A stretch of DNA of 64,000 nt from contig JAFISE010000040.1 of NCBI GenBank assembly GCA_022560025.1, positions 62,001-126,000 on the forward strand. Reading direction: 5' to 3'. The position numbers and the translations under genes were made by a program. The notes beneath the pieces were generated by a model, which worked only from the letters and a program-made list of their open reading frames with translations, was not told the origin of the DNA and made no database searches. Numbering within the stretch: position 1 is the stretch's first letter; each line of letters opens with the position of its first letter. Origin of the DNA: Stagonosporopsis chrysanthemi (Eukaryota; Ascomycota; Dothideomycetes; Pleosporales; Didymellaceae). This document shows positions 32,339-43,956 of this stretch, piece by piece.

Positions 32339-34617
32339 ATGGGTCTACTGTGAGACATGTGTCGTCAGCATTGTTTGCAGGTGCTAATGCAGCGGAAGTG
32401 CCATCGGAACACCGCTGGAATGGCCTGAGGCCAAGAAAGTCGCCAGTCATGTGAGGTCATGGGGAATCGAAGTAGGCTTGTGCTAGTTCTAGGAATGATG
32501 TTGATGCTGACATGTGTTGAAGCAATTGCTGGCTATTTGGCGAGACTACAAGGGTAAAGAAAGAGATGCGCTGCTCTGGGGAGACGAGGTAGATGGTCGA
32601 CCTGAAAGATTGAAGAAGTATAGCTGACAGGATCAAGGTCGAGTATCTGGTGGTCTGCTATGACCAGAACAACCGCAAGGTTCGACTGTCCCTCCGCCAG
32701 GCAGACATTCTCGCGGCGCTGGCTACAGACGAGAAGCTTCTTGCTGAAGGTGGCGGCGTACCCGATGTACAGACCGGTGATACGAAGTGAGTGTCACTAC
32801 CGAGTTCTGGAAAGAAGTATTGACCAAAGTAGGGGGATAGCAAATCCGGCACCAGTCTTTCACCCCGAGTTTGGCCGCTTCATGCTTGAAGCAACCCCGG
32901 GAAAACCATGGGGTATTGGTTTCAAGGACCTTTTGGACGTAGAGCCGAACATGAAGTGGAGGTACGTCACTGAGTGATACTCGTTGTATATATACTCACG
33001 ATCTTGGCACAGGCGGAAGATTGCAAAGGAGCACATGGAGGCATCCGAGTTTCCCATCACTTTGACCACATTTCCTCGACTTGGTAACAAGGATAGTTTG
33101 ATTCCAGATTACCCGCCATCAGGACCTAAATTGCGATCTCAATTCGTGCCGGACGAGATTGCCAATCCCCATATTCGTTTCCCAACACTGGCAGCAAACA
33201 TTCGTTGGCGGCGAGGCAGGAAGGTGCAGGTCAACGTGCCAGTCTTCAAGGATGAGAATACACCGTGGCCCTGGAAGGATCCTACTGTCAACTACGACCT
33301 GCACAACTGGCCTGAGGATGACGATGTCCGTAACGGAGCTGCCCCAGACAACTTCATCCACATGGATGCTATGGCTTTCGGCATGGGCAGTTGCTGTCTG
33401 CAAATAACATTCCAGGCCAAGAACATCGAGGAGGGACGGACGATGTATGATCAGCTCAGCCCTCTGGGACCCATCCTGCTTGCGTTGACTGCAGCCACGC
33501 CTATTTACAAGGGCTTCTTGGCTGACACTGATGTCCGCTGGAATCAGATCAGTCGGGCGGTTGACGATCGCACGCCTGAGGAGTTGGGAGAGAAGGTAGG
33601 ATTGGCTCTCTCATTTTGTGAACCGTGCTGACTCTTTGACAGCCGCTCAAGAACGACCGCTGGCGACTACCAAAATCCCGCTACGCTTCTAACTCAACCT
33701 ACATCTCTCAAGACCCTCGATTACGAAAAGAATACCTAGATCCTAACCTGATTATTGATGAAGATCTCAAGAAGCGTTTGACCGAAGGCGGCATGGACGA
33801 TGCTCTAGCGACTCACTTCGCACATCTCTTTATTCGCGACCCTATCGTTGTGTTCAATGAAGACCTCAAAGAACTCGATCTCAGCAAAGCAGATCACTTC
33901 GAAAATCTCCAGTCCACGAACTGGCAACATATGCGCTTCAAGCCCCCGCCGATTGGCTCCGACATTGGCTGGCGTGTTGAGTTCAGGCCAATGGAGATCC
34001 AGATCACCGATTTCGAGAACGCTGCTTTCTCTATCTTCATCGTGCTCATCACCCGCGCCATACTGTCCTTCAACCTCAACTTCTACATCCCGATCACACG
34101 CGTCTCCGAGAATATGGAGACAGCTCACATCCGCGACGCCGTCTCAAGCCAGAAGTTCTGGTTCAGGAAGTCTCCCTTCCCAGCTCATCCCTCCAGCCGC
34201 ACAAACGGCGCCGGTACATCGACAGCCAACATGCCCAGCCGCCCGCCTACACCTGGCCCTGTCGAGGATGAGTACGAGCAGATGAGCGTCAACGAGATCA
34301 TCAACGGACAGCAGACTGACGGCGGCTTTCCCGGTCTCATCCCGCTGGTCGAGTCTTATTTGAACAGCATGAACGTCGACGTCGAGACCCGATGCGATTT
34401 GGCTACGTACCTCGATTTGATTCGGAAGAGGGCAAATGGTACGTACTGGACGGCAGCAAAGTGGATCAGGAACTTCGTGCAGACGCATCCGGATTACAAG
34501 AAAGACAGCGTGGTCAGCGATGAGATTACTTACGATCTCGTCAAGGCTGCGGAGCAGATCACGAAGGAGGAGGGGCGTGATGGCTTGGGCAAGGAGATGC
34601 TGGGCTTGAGGCAGTAG
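32339..34617 (+). CDS. GCS1: Glutamate-cysteine ligase catalytic subunit
   Basis: Seven exons (32339-32349, 32399-32471, 32523-32588, 32638-32786, 32830-32961, 33013-33595, 33643-34617) give 662 residues; all phases agree. The enzyme joins Glu and Cys with ATP in the first, rate-limiting step of glutathione synthesis in the cytosol. The N-terminus MGLLAIGTPLEWPEAKKVAS is the eukaryotic GCS start and proves the 11-nt first exon. Further signatures are KGKERDALLWGDEVEYLVV (metal/Glu site), FHPEFGRFMLEATPGKPW, and MDAMAFGMGSCCLQITFQA. LSPLGPILLALTAATPIYKG and DVRWNQISRAVDDRTPEE follow. The C-terminus contains an inserted Pro/Ser-rich loop near residue 520. Introns are 43-51 nt and crowd the first 620 bases. 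Confidence 0.95.
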
Positions 34618-34868
34618 ATGAAAAGGCTTGAAGGGTTGCATGTATTAGATTTAGCATAGACGGGCAGCGATGGTGTACATAGGGTCAGCATCGCATTCAC
34701 ATTACTGGATATCTTTGTCTTCACTGGCTTTCAAAGCACATGATATTCACCAGACATTGAACATTGCTTTCCCTTTAGTGATTTGGAGTCTTTGATGCCA
34801 TTCGCAGAGGCGTCGGTCATTTCGCGGACGAAAGAAGTCAGGCGCACGTGACACTTGGTTTGTTTTTT

Positions 34869-34888
34869 TAATTATTCTTGAATAATTA
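34869..34888. repeat. Near-perfect AT-rich palindrome with a 2-base centre
   Basis: TAATTATTC-TT-GAATAATTA: nine-base arms pair perfectly around TT, about 250 bases after the GCS1 stop. It could act in 3'-end formation or as a site for a homeodomain-type dimer (TAATTA half sites). Confidence 0.7.
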
Positions 34889-35947
34889 ATCGTCTTGCTT
34901 GGTCCGAGTTGGCAGCAGCACAGCCTGGAGCGGCCACACCCACGTGATTCGCTTCCACGGAGCCGAAGAATGGTAGACCATCCGAGTCTTCACTTGACAT
35001 GTCCGGGTTTGGTTACAGCGCGGCAGCAGACGCAGGTCCCCACACGTGCGGCCGGGTGATCGCCATCGAGCTGCCATGTGCCAACCGGAGTCGACTGCGC
35101 AGAGGTCCATCAAACAAGCAGTTGCTATCGATAAAAACGACTTTTTTTTTTCTATTCGCGGTAAGGGCAAATCAGACCGACACTCTCGCACGCAGGGCGA
35201 CGGCAAATACCAAATACGAGGGAGATCAATGCGAGGATCAGGCCTGCTGCAGGCGCACGCATGTCGATTCTCGGCCTCACGGCGGCACGTACTCAGACCT
35301 GGCGCGGCTACTGGCGCGGCCTGTTGGCCGTGGCCAAGGCCCGCGAGACAGGTAAATGGCATCCATCTCCTCCTTTGTCGAGGGCTGCGTTTGCTTCCCC
35401 CCGGACACTGAATCCAGAAACACATTGTCTCAGCGCGCGCGCAGTGCATCTCACAGCCCGCTCGTCAAGCGGCGTCTTCGTGTGCCCGTTCCGTTCTGGC
35501 CCTCCGGCCCCCATTGGGCGGCTTGCTTCGCATCGTACGACATAAGCGGCGCCTTCCCCTGCTATTGCCTCGAACATCAGACCATACCCACCGCGCGACT
35601 GCAGCTTCTTCCACACAATCCACGGGGTTTCAGCGCCGTCCCCTGCAAACAGGCCATTTTTGCATTACCATTCACTACGAGGTGGCGCGGTCGTGCCCGC
35701 CTCTGTCCCGCCTGTGTCCCGCCCAGCTTGCAGCGACCCGCGACCCTTGAGCGCAGTTGGCCGTTCGCTCCCCAGACGATTGTGTACATGGTGACCTGAT
35801 CTGTGGTGCTTTCACGGTAAGACGGCGCCTTTCTCCTTCTATACACTTTTTGGCCAGTCGGTTGGTGTTGTGGTGCACGCACGCGCAGCCATTCTGTCGT
35901 TGTTGTCGTTGTCGCTGCCCCATGTCACCGCCGCTGCAGTAGAGTCT

Positions 35948-35968
35948 CTGCTCGCTGCTCGCTGCTCG
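35948..35968 (+). repeat. Heptamer repeat (CTGCTCG)x3 before the SREBP start
   Basis: Three exact CTGCTCG units at 35948-35968, followed by CTGCCTG, end about 20 bases before the ATG at 35995. They lie in the presumed 5' UTR. Confidence 0.8.
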
Positions 35969-35994
35969 CTGCCTGTCCTGCCCACCTACCCTTC

Positions 35995-38900
35995 ATGGCT
36001 ACTGACGCCTATGGCAGCCCCGACGACGGGCTGGAGCTGGAAAGAATTGCCGTGCGTGCTGATGCCACTACTACCATCGAAGGCGCGCCTGTCAGTGAAT
36101 TGCTGTGCTAACATAGCCATCACAGGTGGGCCCTTATTGTATTGCAGACTTCGGCTTCAACTCGAGTCCGAAGCAGCAGATTAGCCGCACCGAGCCCCCA
36201 CCGCCGCTGACTAGGACCACCACCGACGGCAGCATGGAGGACCCCATGATGTCGAGCGATTTTCCATTCGGCGGTATTCGTGGTCCGTGGCTCACGACCG
36301 CCGGCGACGACATGACTCTTCCTGCCCCAGCCGACGACCTTACCAGCTGGAACGAGTGGATGCAGTACAACCCCTCCGCATCCTCGCAGAATCACCAACA
36401 GTCTCAGCCACCGCAGATAACCTCTGCGCAGACCACGACCGTCCCCATCTCCGCGCCCATGTACTCGCAGGCCGGCGTGCCTTTTACTTTCGGCGGCTCT
36501 GGCGATATGCCTGCCGCCTTTGACTTCAACAGCCAAGCCTTGAGCTCGCCTTCGACCGTCGACCCACAGCAGCAGAATGGCTTCTACTCACCGCCTATGT
36601 GGCAGCAACAGGCCCAGCCGCAGCAGCAGCAGCAGCAGCTTTACACACCCACATTTGCCCAGCCTGGTCCTCCCGCTTCGACGCCTAGTTTACATCACAG
36701 CCCTAGCTCCCTTAACAATGGCACATCATCATCCCACTCTTCGCCTGAGCCGGCTGCCAATTCGAAGAAGAGGAAGTCAACAGACGACACCGAAGACTTT
36801 GATGATTCTTCGTCGAGCAAAAAGGGTGGCTCGCAGCCGCCGAAGAAGACAGCACACAACATGATCGAGAAGCGATATCGGACCAACCTGAACGACAAGA
36901 TCGCTGCGTTGCGAGACAGCGTTCCCAGTCTGCGTGTCATGTCACGACCAAACGGCACGGAGGAGGACGATGACCCTGAAGACCTCGAGGGCCTTACACC
37001 AGCACACAAGCTGAACAAGGCTACCGTGCTTTCCAAGGCCACTGAATATATCAGGCATCTCGAGAAGCGCAACAAGCGTCTTACAGATGAGGTCGCGACA
37101 CTAAAAGGGCGCATTGAGAGCTATGAAAAGATGGCTATCTCCGGCCCTATGACTCTGCACGGGACCGTCAGCACTCCTGATGGTAGCAGATTTCAGGAAG
37201 ACCCATTCGCACCCCACATGTCAATGGCTGGACCCCCGCAAGGCATGATACCTGTGCCGGACAATATTCGCGCTTTACAGCAAGGACTGCCACCGCAGCA
37301 ACACTACGCCCATGCTTACCCTCAATACCCTGGACAAGGCCGCCAGGCTCCTGGGCCACCAATGGTCAACGGACGCCGAAGCAGCGTAATGATGGGCAAG
37401 CTAATGGTTGGATCTCTCGCCGGTCTGATGATCTTGGAAGGGTTCTCCAGTCGCGAGCAATCGCAGGAAGAACCATCCGGCCGAGGTCTTTTTGCACTCC
37501 CCATCAACCTCGCCTCGATTTTGACTCCCACCACATCCTTCGGCAGCACAACAGCGCAGATACCCATTGCAAAGCTACTCCTCGTTTTTGGCGCTTTCTT
37601 TTACATCATTGCTCCTTTCTTCGAAGCTAAAGCAAAGCAAAAGAAGAAGTCGCTTCCAGCCTTCATGTTGGCCCCTGCGCCATCTCTTGCCTCCCCGGTG
37701 GAGGTACGTCGTAAAGCGTGGCTCACCGCCATCCAGACCGTTTGGGTGCCCCAGCACAACTTTGTCCTTGAGCTTGCAGCTCTTGTGTTGAAGATGCTGA
37801 AGCTCAGCACACGTAGGATAATTGGCTGGGACGGATATGCGTACCTCACTGGTTCCACGAAGGATCAGGAGGTCGCAAGAGTCCAGGCATGGAACATTGC
37901 GTTGGACGCTCAGCTTACAGGCGGTGACGCTGAGATCAGCAAGAGCCGACTTGTACTGAGTTTGTTGGCTTCTGGCACGCTGCCGGACACCCCGGCACGA
38001 CTCATGTTGAAGGCTCTGCACATCCGAGTATTGCTTTGGGAGGGCTCGTCTACCACGTATGGCGGATGGAGGGTGATTGATGAGTTGAGTGCCAAGGTCG
38101 CTCGCAGCTACTGGAATGCCGCCCGCAGCGAACATCGCATTGCCAGCAACTCGAAGAATACTGATGCAGAGCCGCTACCCGAACATCTCGCTGCACTTAT
38201 CGAGAGGGAATGCGATGAGGTGCTAGTTGCGCCGATCATTCAGCGTGTCTACAACCTCGCCTGGAATCGACCGAACGCCGAGAACACTGTCGTTGATCCC
38301 TCCATGGATGGTGTTGTTGAGGATTTCGCTATCAGTTCGCCGCTCGACGCACTCGCGGCATGGTATTCTAGCCTTGTCCTGAACAGAGGACTTGCGGCTT
38401 ATCTTGCAACGAAGAAGTCCGGCTCGACTTCTGACCTCGACCTCGCCCTCCAGATTGCGCCTGCCAACTCGCAAGCTCAGATGCGAGCTCTGGTAGCCGA
38501 CGCTGTTGTTTTCGACGAGGACCGCGATGCTCGCATTGCCAAAGCGCTCGAGGCCCTGCCAAAACCCCCTTCTTCCAAGGCCAGTGAAGCCGGCCTCAAC
38601 CTCGTTGGCGATGGCACAGTCACAGTCGACGTGCGCAAAGCCCTCACCCTCGTAAAGTGCCTCTCTCTTATCGAATCCCACCACCGCACCGCACACAAGC
38701 GCGCCATCTTTGTCGTCAACAACACCTTCCTCCCCGAATGCACCACTACGCTGCTTAGCTTTGTTGCGGGCCACAAGGTCCTCACCCGATTCATGGACGA
38801 CGCCTCACTCCAGGCTCAGACTAGCTCAGGCCTTGAGCGCATCGCCTCGGCGCTACGCATGTGGGTAGGCCGTGAGACAGGCCGCCGCAGCGGGTTGTCG

Positions 38901-39023
38901 AACAAGGCACGTACCAGAATTGTCGAGTACTGCCTCAAGACGAGCAAGACGCTTGTTGGGCTCGCGGAGATAGATGACGGGTACGTGAGTGCGAGTGTCA
39001 AGGACGACGAGGCGTCACCGTGA
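35995..39023 (+). CDS. Sterol regulatory element-binding protein (membrane-bound bHLH factor)
   Basis: Two exons (35995-36051 and 36126-39023; intron 74 nt with GTGCGT donor and GCTAAC branch) encode 984 residues. An alternative 35-nt intron would keep 12 more codons but is too short to be likely. If the upstream exon is wrong, translation begins at Met 36234. A Gln/Pro-rich activation region comes first, including a short poly-Gln run. The bHLH follows at about residues 256-335 with the SREBP-specific Tyr (MIEKRYRTNLNDKIAALRD). Two hydrophobic segments near residues 441-460 and 499-518 form an ER hairpin, and the C-terminal half is the fungal SREBP (DUF2014) domain. Orthologs (SrbA, Sre1) are cleaved in low oxygen or low sterol and activate ergosterol, haem and iron genes. 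Confidence 0.92.
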
Positions 39024-39689
39024 TTTTGATCATAAGGGCATTCTTCTTTCTTCTCATTTGACATGTATATAGGGAGCATCCTACACGAATCGCTGGCGTT
39101 AGGCAAGAAACATGGCTATCACGGCCTGGCTTGAGTTTTTCGATATCGCCCACTGAGGCTTGATGTTTTTTTGTGTCAGGTTACGGCCTACGTTGTAGGT
39201 GTGCATTGCGATATGTAGTAGATACCATAATGTTGTTTGATATTCATTGTTTATGTGACGGACAGTCTGAACCCCTCAACCTCACTCTTGAACTTTTTGT
39301 GTGCATCGTCATGTAAGGTCGCTGTGTCTCGAAAGTCAAAGTCGACATTCAGCAGATATTTCGAAGGCGTGAATTGGAGAGACGAGTAGAGTAGGAATAT
39401 GCAATTATTCTCGTAATACAGCCAGTTTATTCCAACAACAAAATCCCATATCCACATCGCTAGCTAGTTTGTCAAGGATTTCCAAACAAATCCGCCCACC
39501 GAGATATAACGCCGTTCTATGCTAATGCAGGACAGGAAGCGCGCGTACGCCGGGTTTTTATATGCAAAAAGGTACATGTTTCGTAGATTGCCAACTGCGC
39601 CATCTGTCAAATACAACGCGTGCACGCACATATATACGTGTAGATCTACCTCTTTCTCGTGCGATGCTGTGCTGCGCCGGACAATGTAA
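39024..39689. other. Intergenic region, convergent 3' flanks
   Basis: About 670 bases between the SREBP and PFA3 stop codons. It is AT-rich towards 39.2-39.5 kb, with no supported gene. Confidence 0.4.
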
Positions 39690-41560
39690 TCAAGTATCCT
39701 TCCTGCGCTCGCGACTAGCACTCTTGCCCCTCCTTCCCTGGCGGGGTTTATCCAAAAAGCCCTCGGGCAGATCGTTCCAGTTCTGGGTCGGGGGCATGGT
39801 CCTGGTCTGCGTCTTGATGGCGGCGCCGGCGCGACTCCGGCGGTCCGCAGCTTGCTCGTCGCTCGAATCCTCGTACGATTCGTCGTCGTCGTCGGCTTCG
39901 GAGATGTAGCTGTACTGGTCGAATTTCTTCTTCGACACGAGGGGCTGCAGCGGTACGTCGCCGTCGGCGTACATGCCCTGCTCGCGGCCGAGGATCTGGT
40001 CTGCTTTGTTGGGGCTGCGGCGGCCGTCGCGGTGGGGGTTAGCGGAGGAGCGGGTGGCAGAGAGGAATTGGCTCTGGGCCTGGGACTGCGTCTGCTGCTG
40101 GTGCTCTGGGTGTGGCATGTCGGCATGGCGGTAGGAGACGCGGGGCGAGGGCGGGTTCCAGGCGCCGGGCTGCCAGCCCTGTGGCACGCGACCGACGCGA
40201 CGGAATTCGGTCTCGGTGGGTGTGTCGATGCCCCAGCCTGCGGCGCGCTCGCGCTGCTTCTGCTGCGCCTCTTCGTGCTCGCGGTCTGCTCGGATGCGGT
40301 CTCGTGCTGCGATCCATTTGGGGCTTGGTTCCCAGGACCAGCCGTTGCCAGTTGTGCTGACGAGGGGGATGAACCATTTGAGGGGCGAGGGGCCGAAGAC
40401 GTGGGCGACGTTGCCTTTCCAGCCCAGGTCGAAGGCGTTGGGAAGCTGCTCGTTGTCGCGCTCGTCGAGGTAGTTGTCGTAGCGCTCTTGGTATTGCTGG
40501 CGCTCCCGGTGTTCGTACGAGTTGTGCGATGGGTGCGAGTAGCCGTTACTCTGCCCGTTGGAGGGCGCTGGGGAGCGCGAGGGTGTCTCGCCTTCCTCTG
40601 GCCGCGTTACTCCTGGGAGCGCATTTGCGTGGATCTCGCGCAGCTGGTCGCCGATGCTGAGGCGCCCACTAGCTTGCGCGTCGATGTAGTTGCGGTCGTT
40701 GAGACTGTGCTTCATGGCCTGTCTGAGCGGCGACAGGTAGCGTGTCTTCTCCAGACTCTCGATGGTGGTTTGGCCCCTGAATGTGAGCCACAAATGCCAT
40801 GCGGTGAAGCCCGTGATGACAATGCCAATGATGCCGGACAGCACCGCCAGCAGGACATCATTGATGGGCATGAACGACTCGGTGTACTGGCTGTCACTCA
40901 GTATCTCACTCCACACCCACGTGGCTGACGTCGCAAAGCAGACCCAGCAGAAGAAGGTCAGGTATATCAGGAATAGCAGGAAGGCTTTGTAGTTGCGCAG
41001 GCCGACGCAGGTTGCCAGCCAGGGGCAGTGGTGGTCCATCTTCAGCACACAGCGCTTGCATGTCGAGCAGTGGTGAGCGCGGTCCGGCTTGTGTGTCTGG
41101 CACTTGTTGCAGAAGCGCACGCCGCCATCCGACGCCTTGACGGTAAAGGAGGTGTAGTGCATGGCACCCCCCTCCTGCTGCGGCAGGTTGCTGTAGCCAT
41201 TGTTGTAGTTGAGCGGCGACCCGGGATCGGTGAAGACGGCGGCGGTGTAGCTCCAGTTGAGCATGCAGTACAGGAAGAAGCCGAGGGCGGAGGTGAAGTG
41301 GCCTGCGGTCTCGTGTCAGCGTTGCGGTGTCTCGACGGTTGCGGGCGGCGGGAGGGCGCACCCGTCCAGGCATTCTTTGCGGGAACCAGGCCAATGCCGA
41401 TCTCGACCCAGACGGCCCACGAGGTCAGGCCGTAGACAAACAGCAGCGGGAAGTAGGTGATGGTGTTGCAGCAGTAGCGCTCGACTCTGCGGGCCCAGGC
41501 ACGGGGGCGCATGGCGCGGGAGGGCGACAACGGGGAGGAGGGCGAGCCTAGCGTGGCCAT
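39690..41560 (-). CDS. PFA3: DHHC palmitoyltransferase, Pfa3 type
   Basis: Two exons (41560-41362 and 41302-39690, intron 59 nt) encode 603 residues. The enzyme attaches palmitate to cysteines of membrane proteins; yeast Pfa3 acts on Vac8 at the vacuole. Helices 1-2 lie in exon 1 (NTITYFPLLFVYGLTSWAVW) and around the junction (SALGFFLYCMLNWSYT). The cysteine-rich domain reads RFCNKCQTHKPDRAHHCSTC, then KRCVLKMDHHCPWLATCVGL with the catalytic DHHC. Two more helices follow, with a TTxE motif (GQTTIESLE). The long C-terminal tail is Gln/Arg-rich. The frame is open for about 214 codons upstream of the chosen ATG, including a poly-Ala stretch from a CTG repeat. I consider that leader, because family similarity begins near AWARRVERYC. 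Confidence 0.92.
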
Positions 41561-42000
41561 TCTCGGGCTCTCGTTACCGGCGCAGCGCGAGACAGAGCAT
41601 ATGAGCGTCCGGCGGACGGCGGCGAGCGAGTGGACGGGTTCGATGCGGGCTCGACGGGGACGCACTAGCGCCGACGTGTTCGAGAAGACGGGTGGAAGGC
41701 GTCGAAGCTGCCGGCCTGCCAAAGGCGAAAGGGCGCCGGCGCGCCGCGGAGCGCTGAGAGGTGCTGTTGCACACGCAGTTTCAGGGCACGGCGCACACAG
41801 AGCGGCAGCGTCACATGCAGCGGCGGCTGGAGAGGGAGTGACAGCACGAGGACGGCTGCAGGATACTACGGGCAGGCTGCTGCGAGGCGGCGGGCGGTGG
41901 GCGGCGCTGCGGTTCTGTCTGTCTGCTACCCCAGGTCGCGGACGTAGCTGCGGTCCCTGTCCGCGTAGCCCTGCAGATCTGAGCCAAGTGCACGCCCAGC

Positions 42001-42028
42001 AGCCAGCAGCCAGCAGCCAGCAGCCAGC
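42001..42028 (+). repeat. Heptamer repeat (AGCCAGC)x4
   Basis: Four exact AGCCAGC units at 42001-42028, followed by three diverged units to about 42049. It lies in the divergent region, about 440 bases upstream of PFA3. Confidence 0.9.
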
Positions 42029-42156
42029 GGCGAGCGGCCAGCGGCGGCGCAGGGCACGTGACGCCCGCCCGTTCGTGCTGTGCTCTTGCTCCCTGCAATC
42101 TACAACCGCGCGCACTGCGGCATGGCCAGCTATATTGGCAACGGCCGCCGCCCCAG

Positions 42157-42159
<3 letters not shown>

Positions 42160-42195
<36 letters not shown>
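42160..42195 (+). repeat. Trinucleotide microsatellite (CTG)12
   Basis: Twelve uninterrupted CTG units at 42160-42195, about 360 bases before the GT25 start. On the minus strand it is a CAG repeat that reads poly-Ala in the open frame continuing into PFA3 exon 1. Confidence 0.97.
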
Positions 42196-42197
<2 letters not shown>

Positions 42198-42557
42198 GCC
42201 ACGCCCGCCGGCTGTCATACCGCTCCCTCGATGCTTGAGCGACATGTCTGTCCCTTGGCTGCACTATGTAACAGTCGCACCTATTGTACGCGTCGTCTCC
42301 AGTGTCTCCACTGCTCAAATTAAACGTAGCTTGACACAACTGATACACGGCGCCGATCGACCTGCACATCCCTGTCCATGATGGCTGCACACCGAGCCAT
42401 CTTAAACGTTGGCCTGCCCGTTTGGTCCTGCCGCACGTCTGTCGCCGCACTGCTGTCCTTCTCCTTCGCTGTCGTCGCCCGGTGCCCAGCCCCGCTGCTC
42501 TGCGATATGAACTGATCCACTCGTTTGCCCTCTGTCCATATCCTCCTACACATCGCC

Positions 42558-43956
42558 ATGCTTGCGACGAGGAAGCGGCCGCTGCCGCTGCTGGCCGCCC
42601 TCGCGCTCGTGCTCGTCGTCATCTTCTACCACAGAGACCGTGCCGACCGCCTCTACCAGCAATGGTCGACGTCCATAGAGTCGCACCCTATGAAGCTTCC
42701 TGCAAACAGCACGCTTGGCTTCGGTGCCGTCGTCGTCGTATCCAAAGACGGCTCCGACCGCCGCCATACGCTGCTCCAGGCTGCCAACGTGACTGACATC
42801 GACCTCAACATCCCAGTACAGCCGCAGTGGACCGAGGGCGATGTCGAGGCGTTCATCAATGGTCAAGATAACGTTCAAAGAGGCTCAATACTAGCGTGGT
42901 TGGGCCACCACAACGCTCTCCGCTGGTAAGCTCGCCTACAGGGCGCTTCTCGGCTGCAGCCTCGTGCCTAGTGTCCATTCCACAGAGCTGCCACTGATTC
43001 GCCATCACAGGTTCCTAGATTCCGGACACGAGACCGCACTCATTCTCGAAGACGATGTCGACTGGGACATCCGCCTTCGCAGCGTCCAGATCCCGTTAGC
43101 CGCAAGCGCAGCACGCCAGCTTCTACCACCACAGCGCTCTCATCATCCATTCGCAAACTTTGGCAGCAAGCACGTGCAGTACTGGGGCAACCACGATGAC
43201 TGGGACTTACTCTACCTGGGCCACTGCGGCGACTATTTCGAAGAGATCACCGAGGATGGACCAAAAACGACCAGCAAGCGCTACAACCTCACCGGCACCC
43301 CGCACGTTTTGTACAAGGACTACACACTTCCCATGAGGTCAGACCTGCATCCTTTCACGCAAGCCTTGTTTGGCGCTCTCCAGATGCCTGCACACTCGCG
43401 CGTCTTCCACCGCTCCAAGTTCCCGCTCTGCTCGTTCGGCTACGCAGTCACGCGCCCAGCTGCCGAACGTTTGCTCAACGACCTTGCGCCGCCGAAGCTC
43501 CGTCAGAAGGGGCCTCGCGCGTTTGACGTCTCACTCTTGCACGCCTGTAACAAAGGGTCTAAGACGCCCTCGCCTACGGTGAACTGGAGTAACCCCAAAC
43601 CTCACCCTGATCCAAACCTACGATACAAGTACGCAAGCCCTGGCCTCCGCTGCTGGACGCTCAACTCTGAGCTGTTTCACCACATGCCAGGCCAAAGCGA
43701 GATTGCCGAAATCGGGGCCATAATTGGAGAGGAGGAAGCTGGCATCCCACCCGTCGATCTGGCCGGCCAAGCGCAGGTCATCTACCGCAACGAAACGACC
43801 AACATTGACTGCGGCTTCTGGAGTGGCGCCTTCGCGTTCGATGAGACCGACACAGACGAGATGCGTACCCTGCAGCAGAAAGTCGGCAAGGAAGGCAAAT
43901 GCCTCAAGGAAGGCCGCCACGAGACAGATGACACGCTGCAGAAGCTCATGGACTAG
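42558..43956 (+). CDS. Type II membrane glycosyltransferase, GT25 family
   Basis: Two exons (42558-42925 and 43011-43956, intron 85 nt) encode 437 residues. A signal anchor at residues 9-23 (LPLLAALALVLVVIFYH) predicts Golgi or ER lumenal orientation. The transferase core starts with VVVVSKDGSDRRHTLLQAAN, typical of GT25 (LPS biosynthesis protein/procollagen galactosyltransferase). It continues to GSILAWLGHHNALRW and the metal-binding acidic motif ALILEDDVDWDI, then LLYLGHCGDYFEE and FGYAVTRPAAERLL. The end is Cys-containing (TNIDCGFWSGAF). Sequons NST, NVT and NLT are present. Donor sugar is probably UDP-hexose; the acceptor is unknown in fungi. The intron splits the Trp codon of NALRW. Confidence 0.88.

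Larger units (their letters stand above)
34618..35994. promoter_or_regulatory. Intergenic region, GCS1 3' flank and SREBP upstream region
   Basis: About 1.4 kb. The first 250 bases are AT-rich and end in a 20-base inverted repeat. From about 35.2 kb the sequence is GC-rich and pyrimidine-rich with many overlapping short frames in all phases, typical of a long leader. A GTAAGA donor near 35815 and the heptamer array at 35948 suggest that the SREBP transcript may start far upstream and may be spliced in its leader. Confidence 0.4.
41561..42557. promoter_or_regulatory. Divergent GC-rich region between PFA3 and GT25 genes
   Basis: About 1 kb, very GC-rich in the PFA3-proximal 650 bases, so that long frames occur on both strands (41511-42323 plus; 41042-42202 minus). 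It contains two short tandem repeats, given separately, and no supported gene. Confidence 0.45.

Noticed and set aside
41042..42202. 386-codon minus-strand frame covering PFA3 exon 1 and upstream DNA
   Set aside because: Only its final third (from the ATG at 41560) matches the palmitoyltransferase family; the upstream part is low-complexity and repeat-derived.
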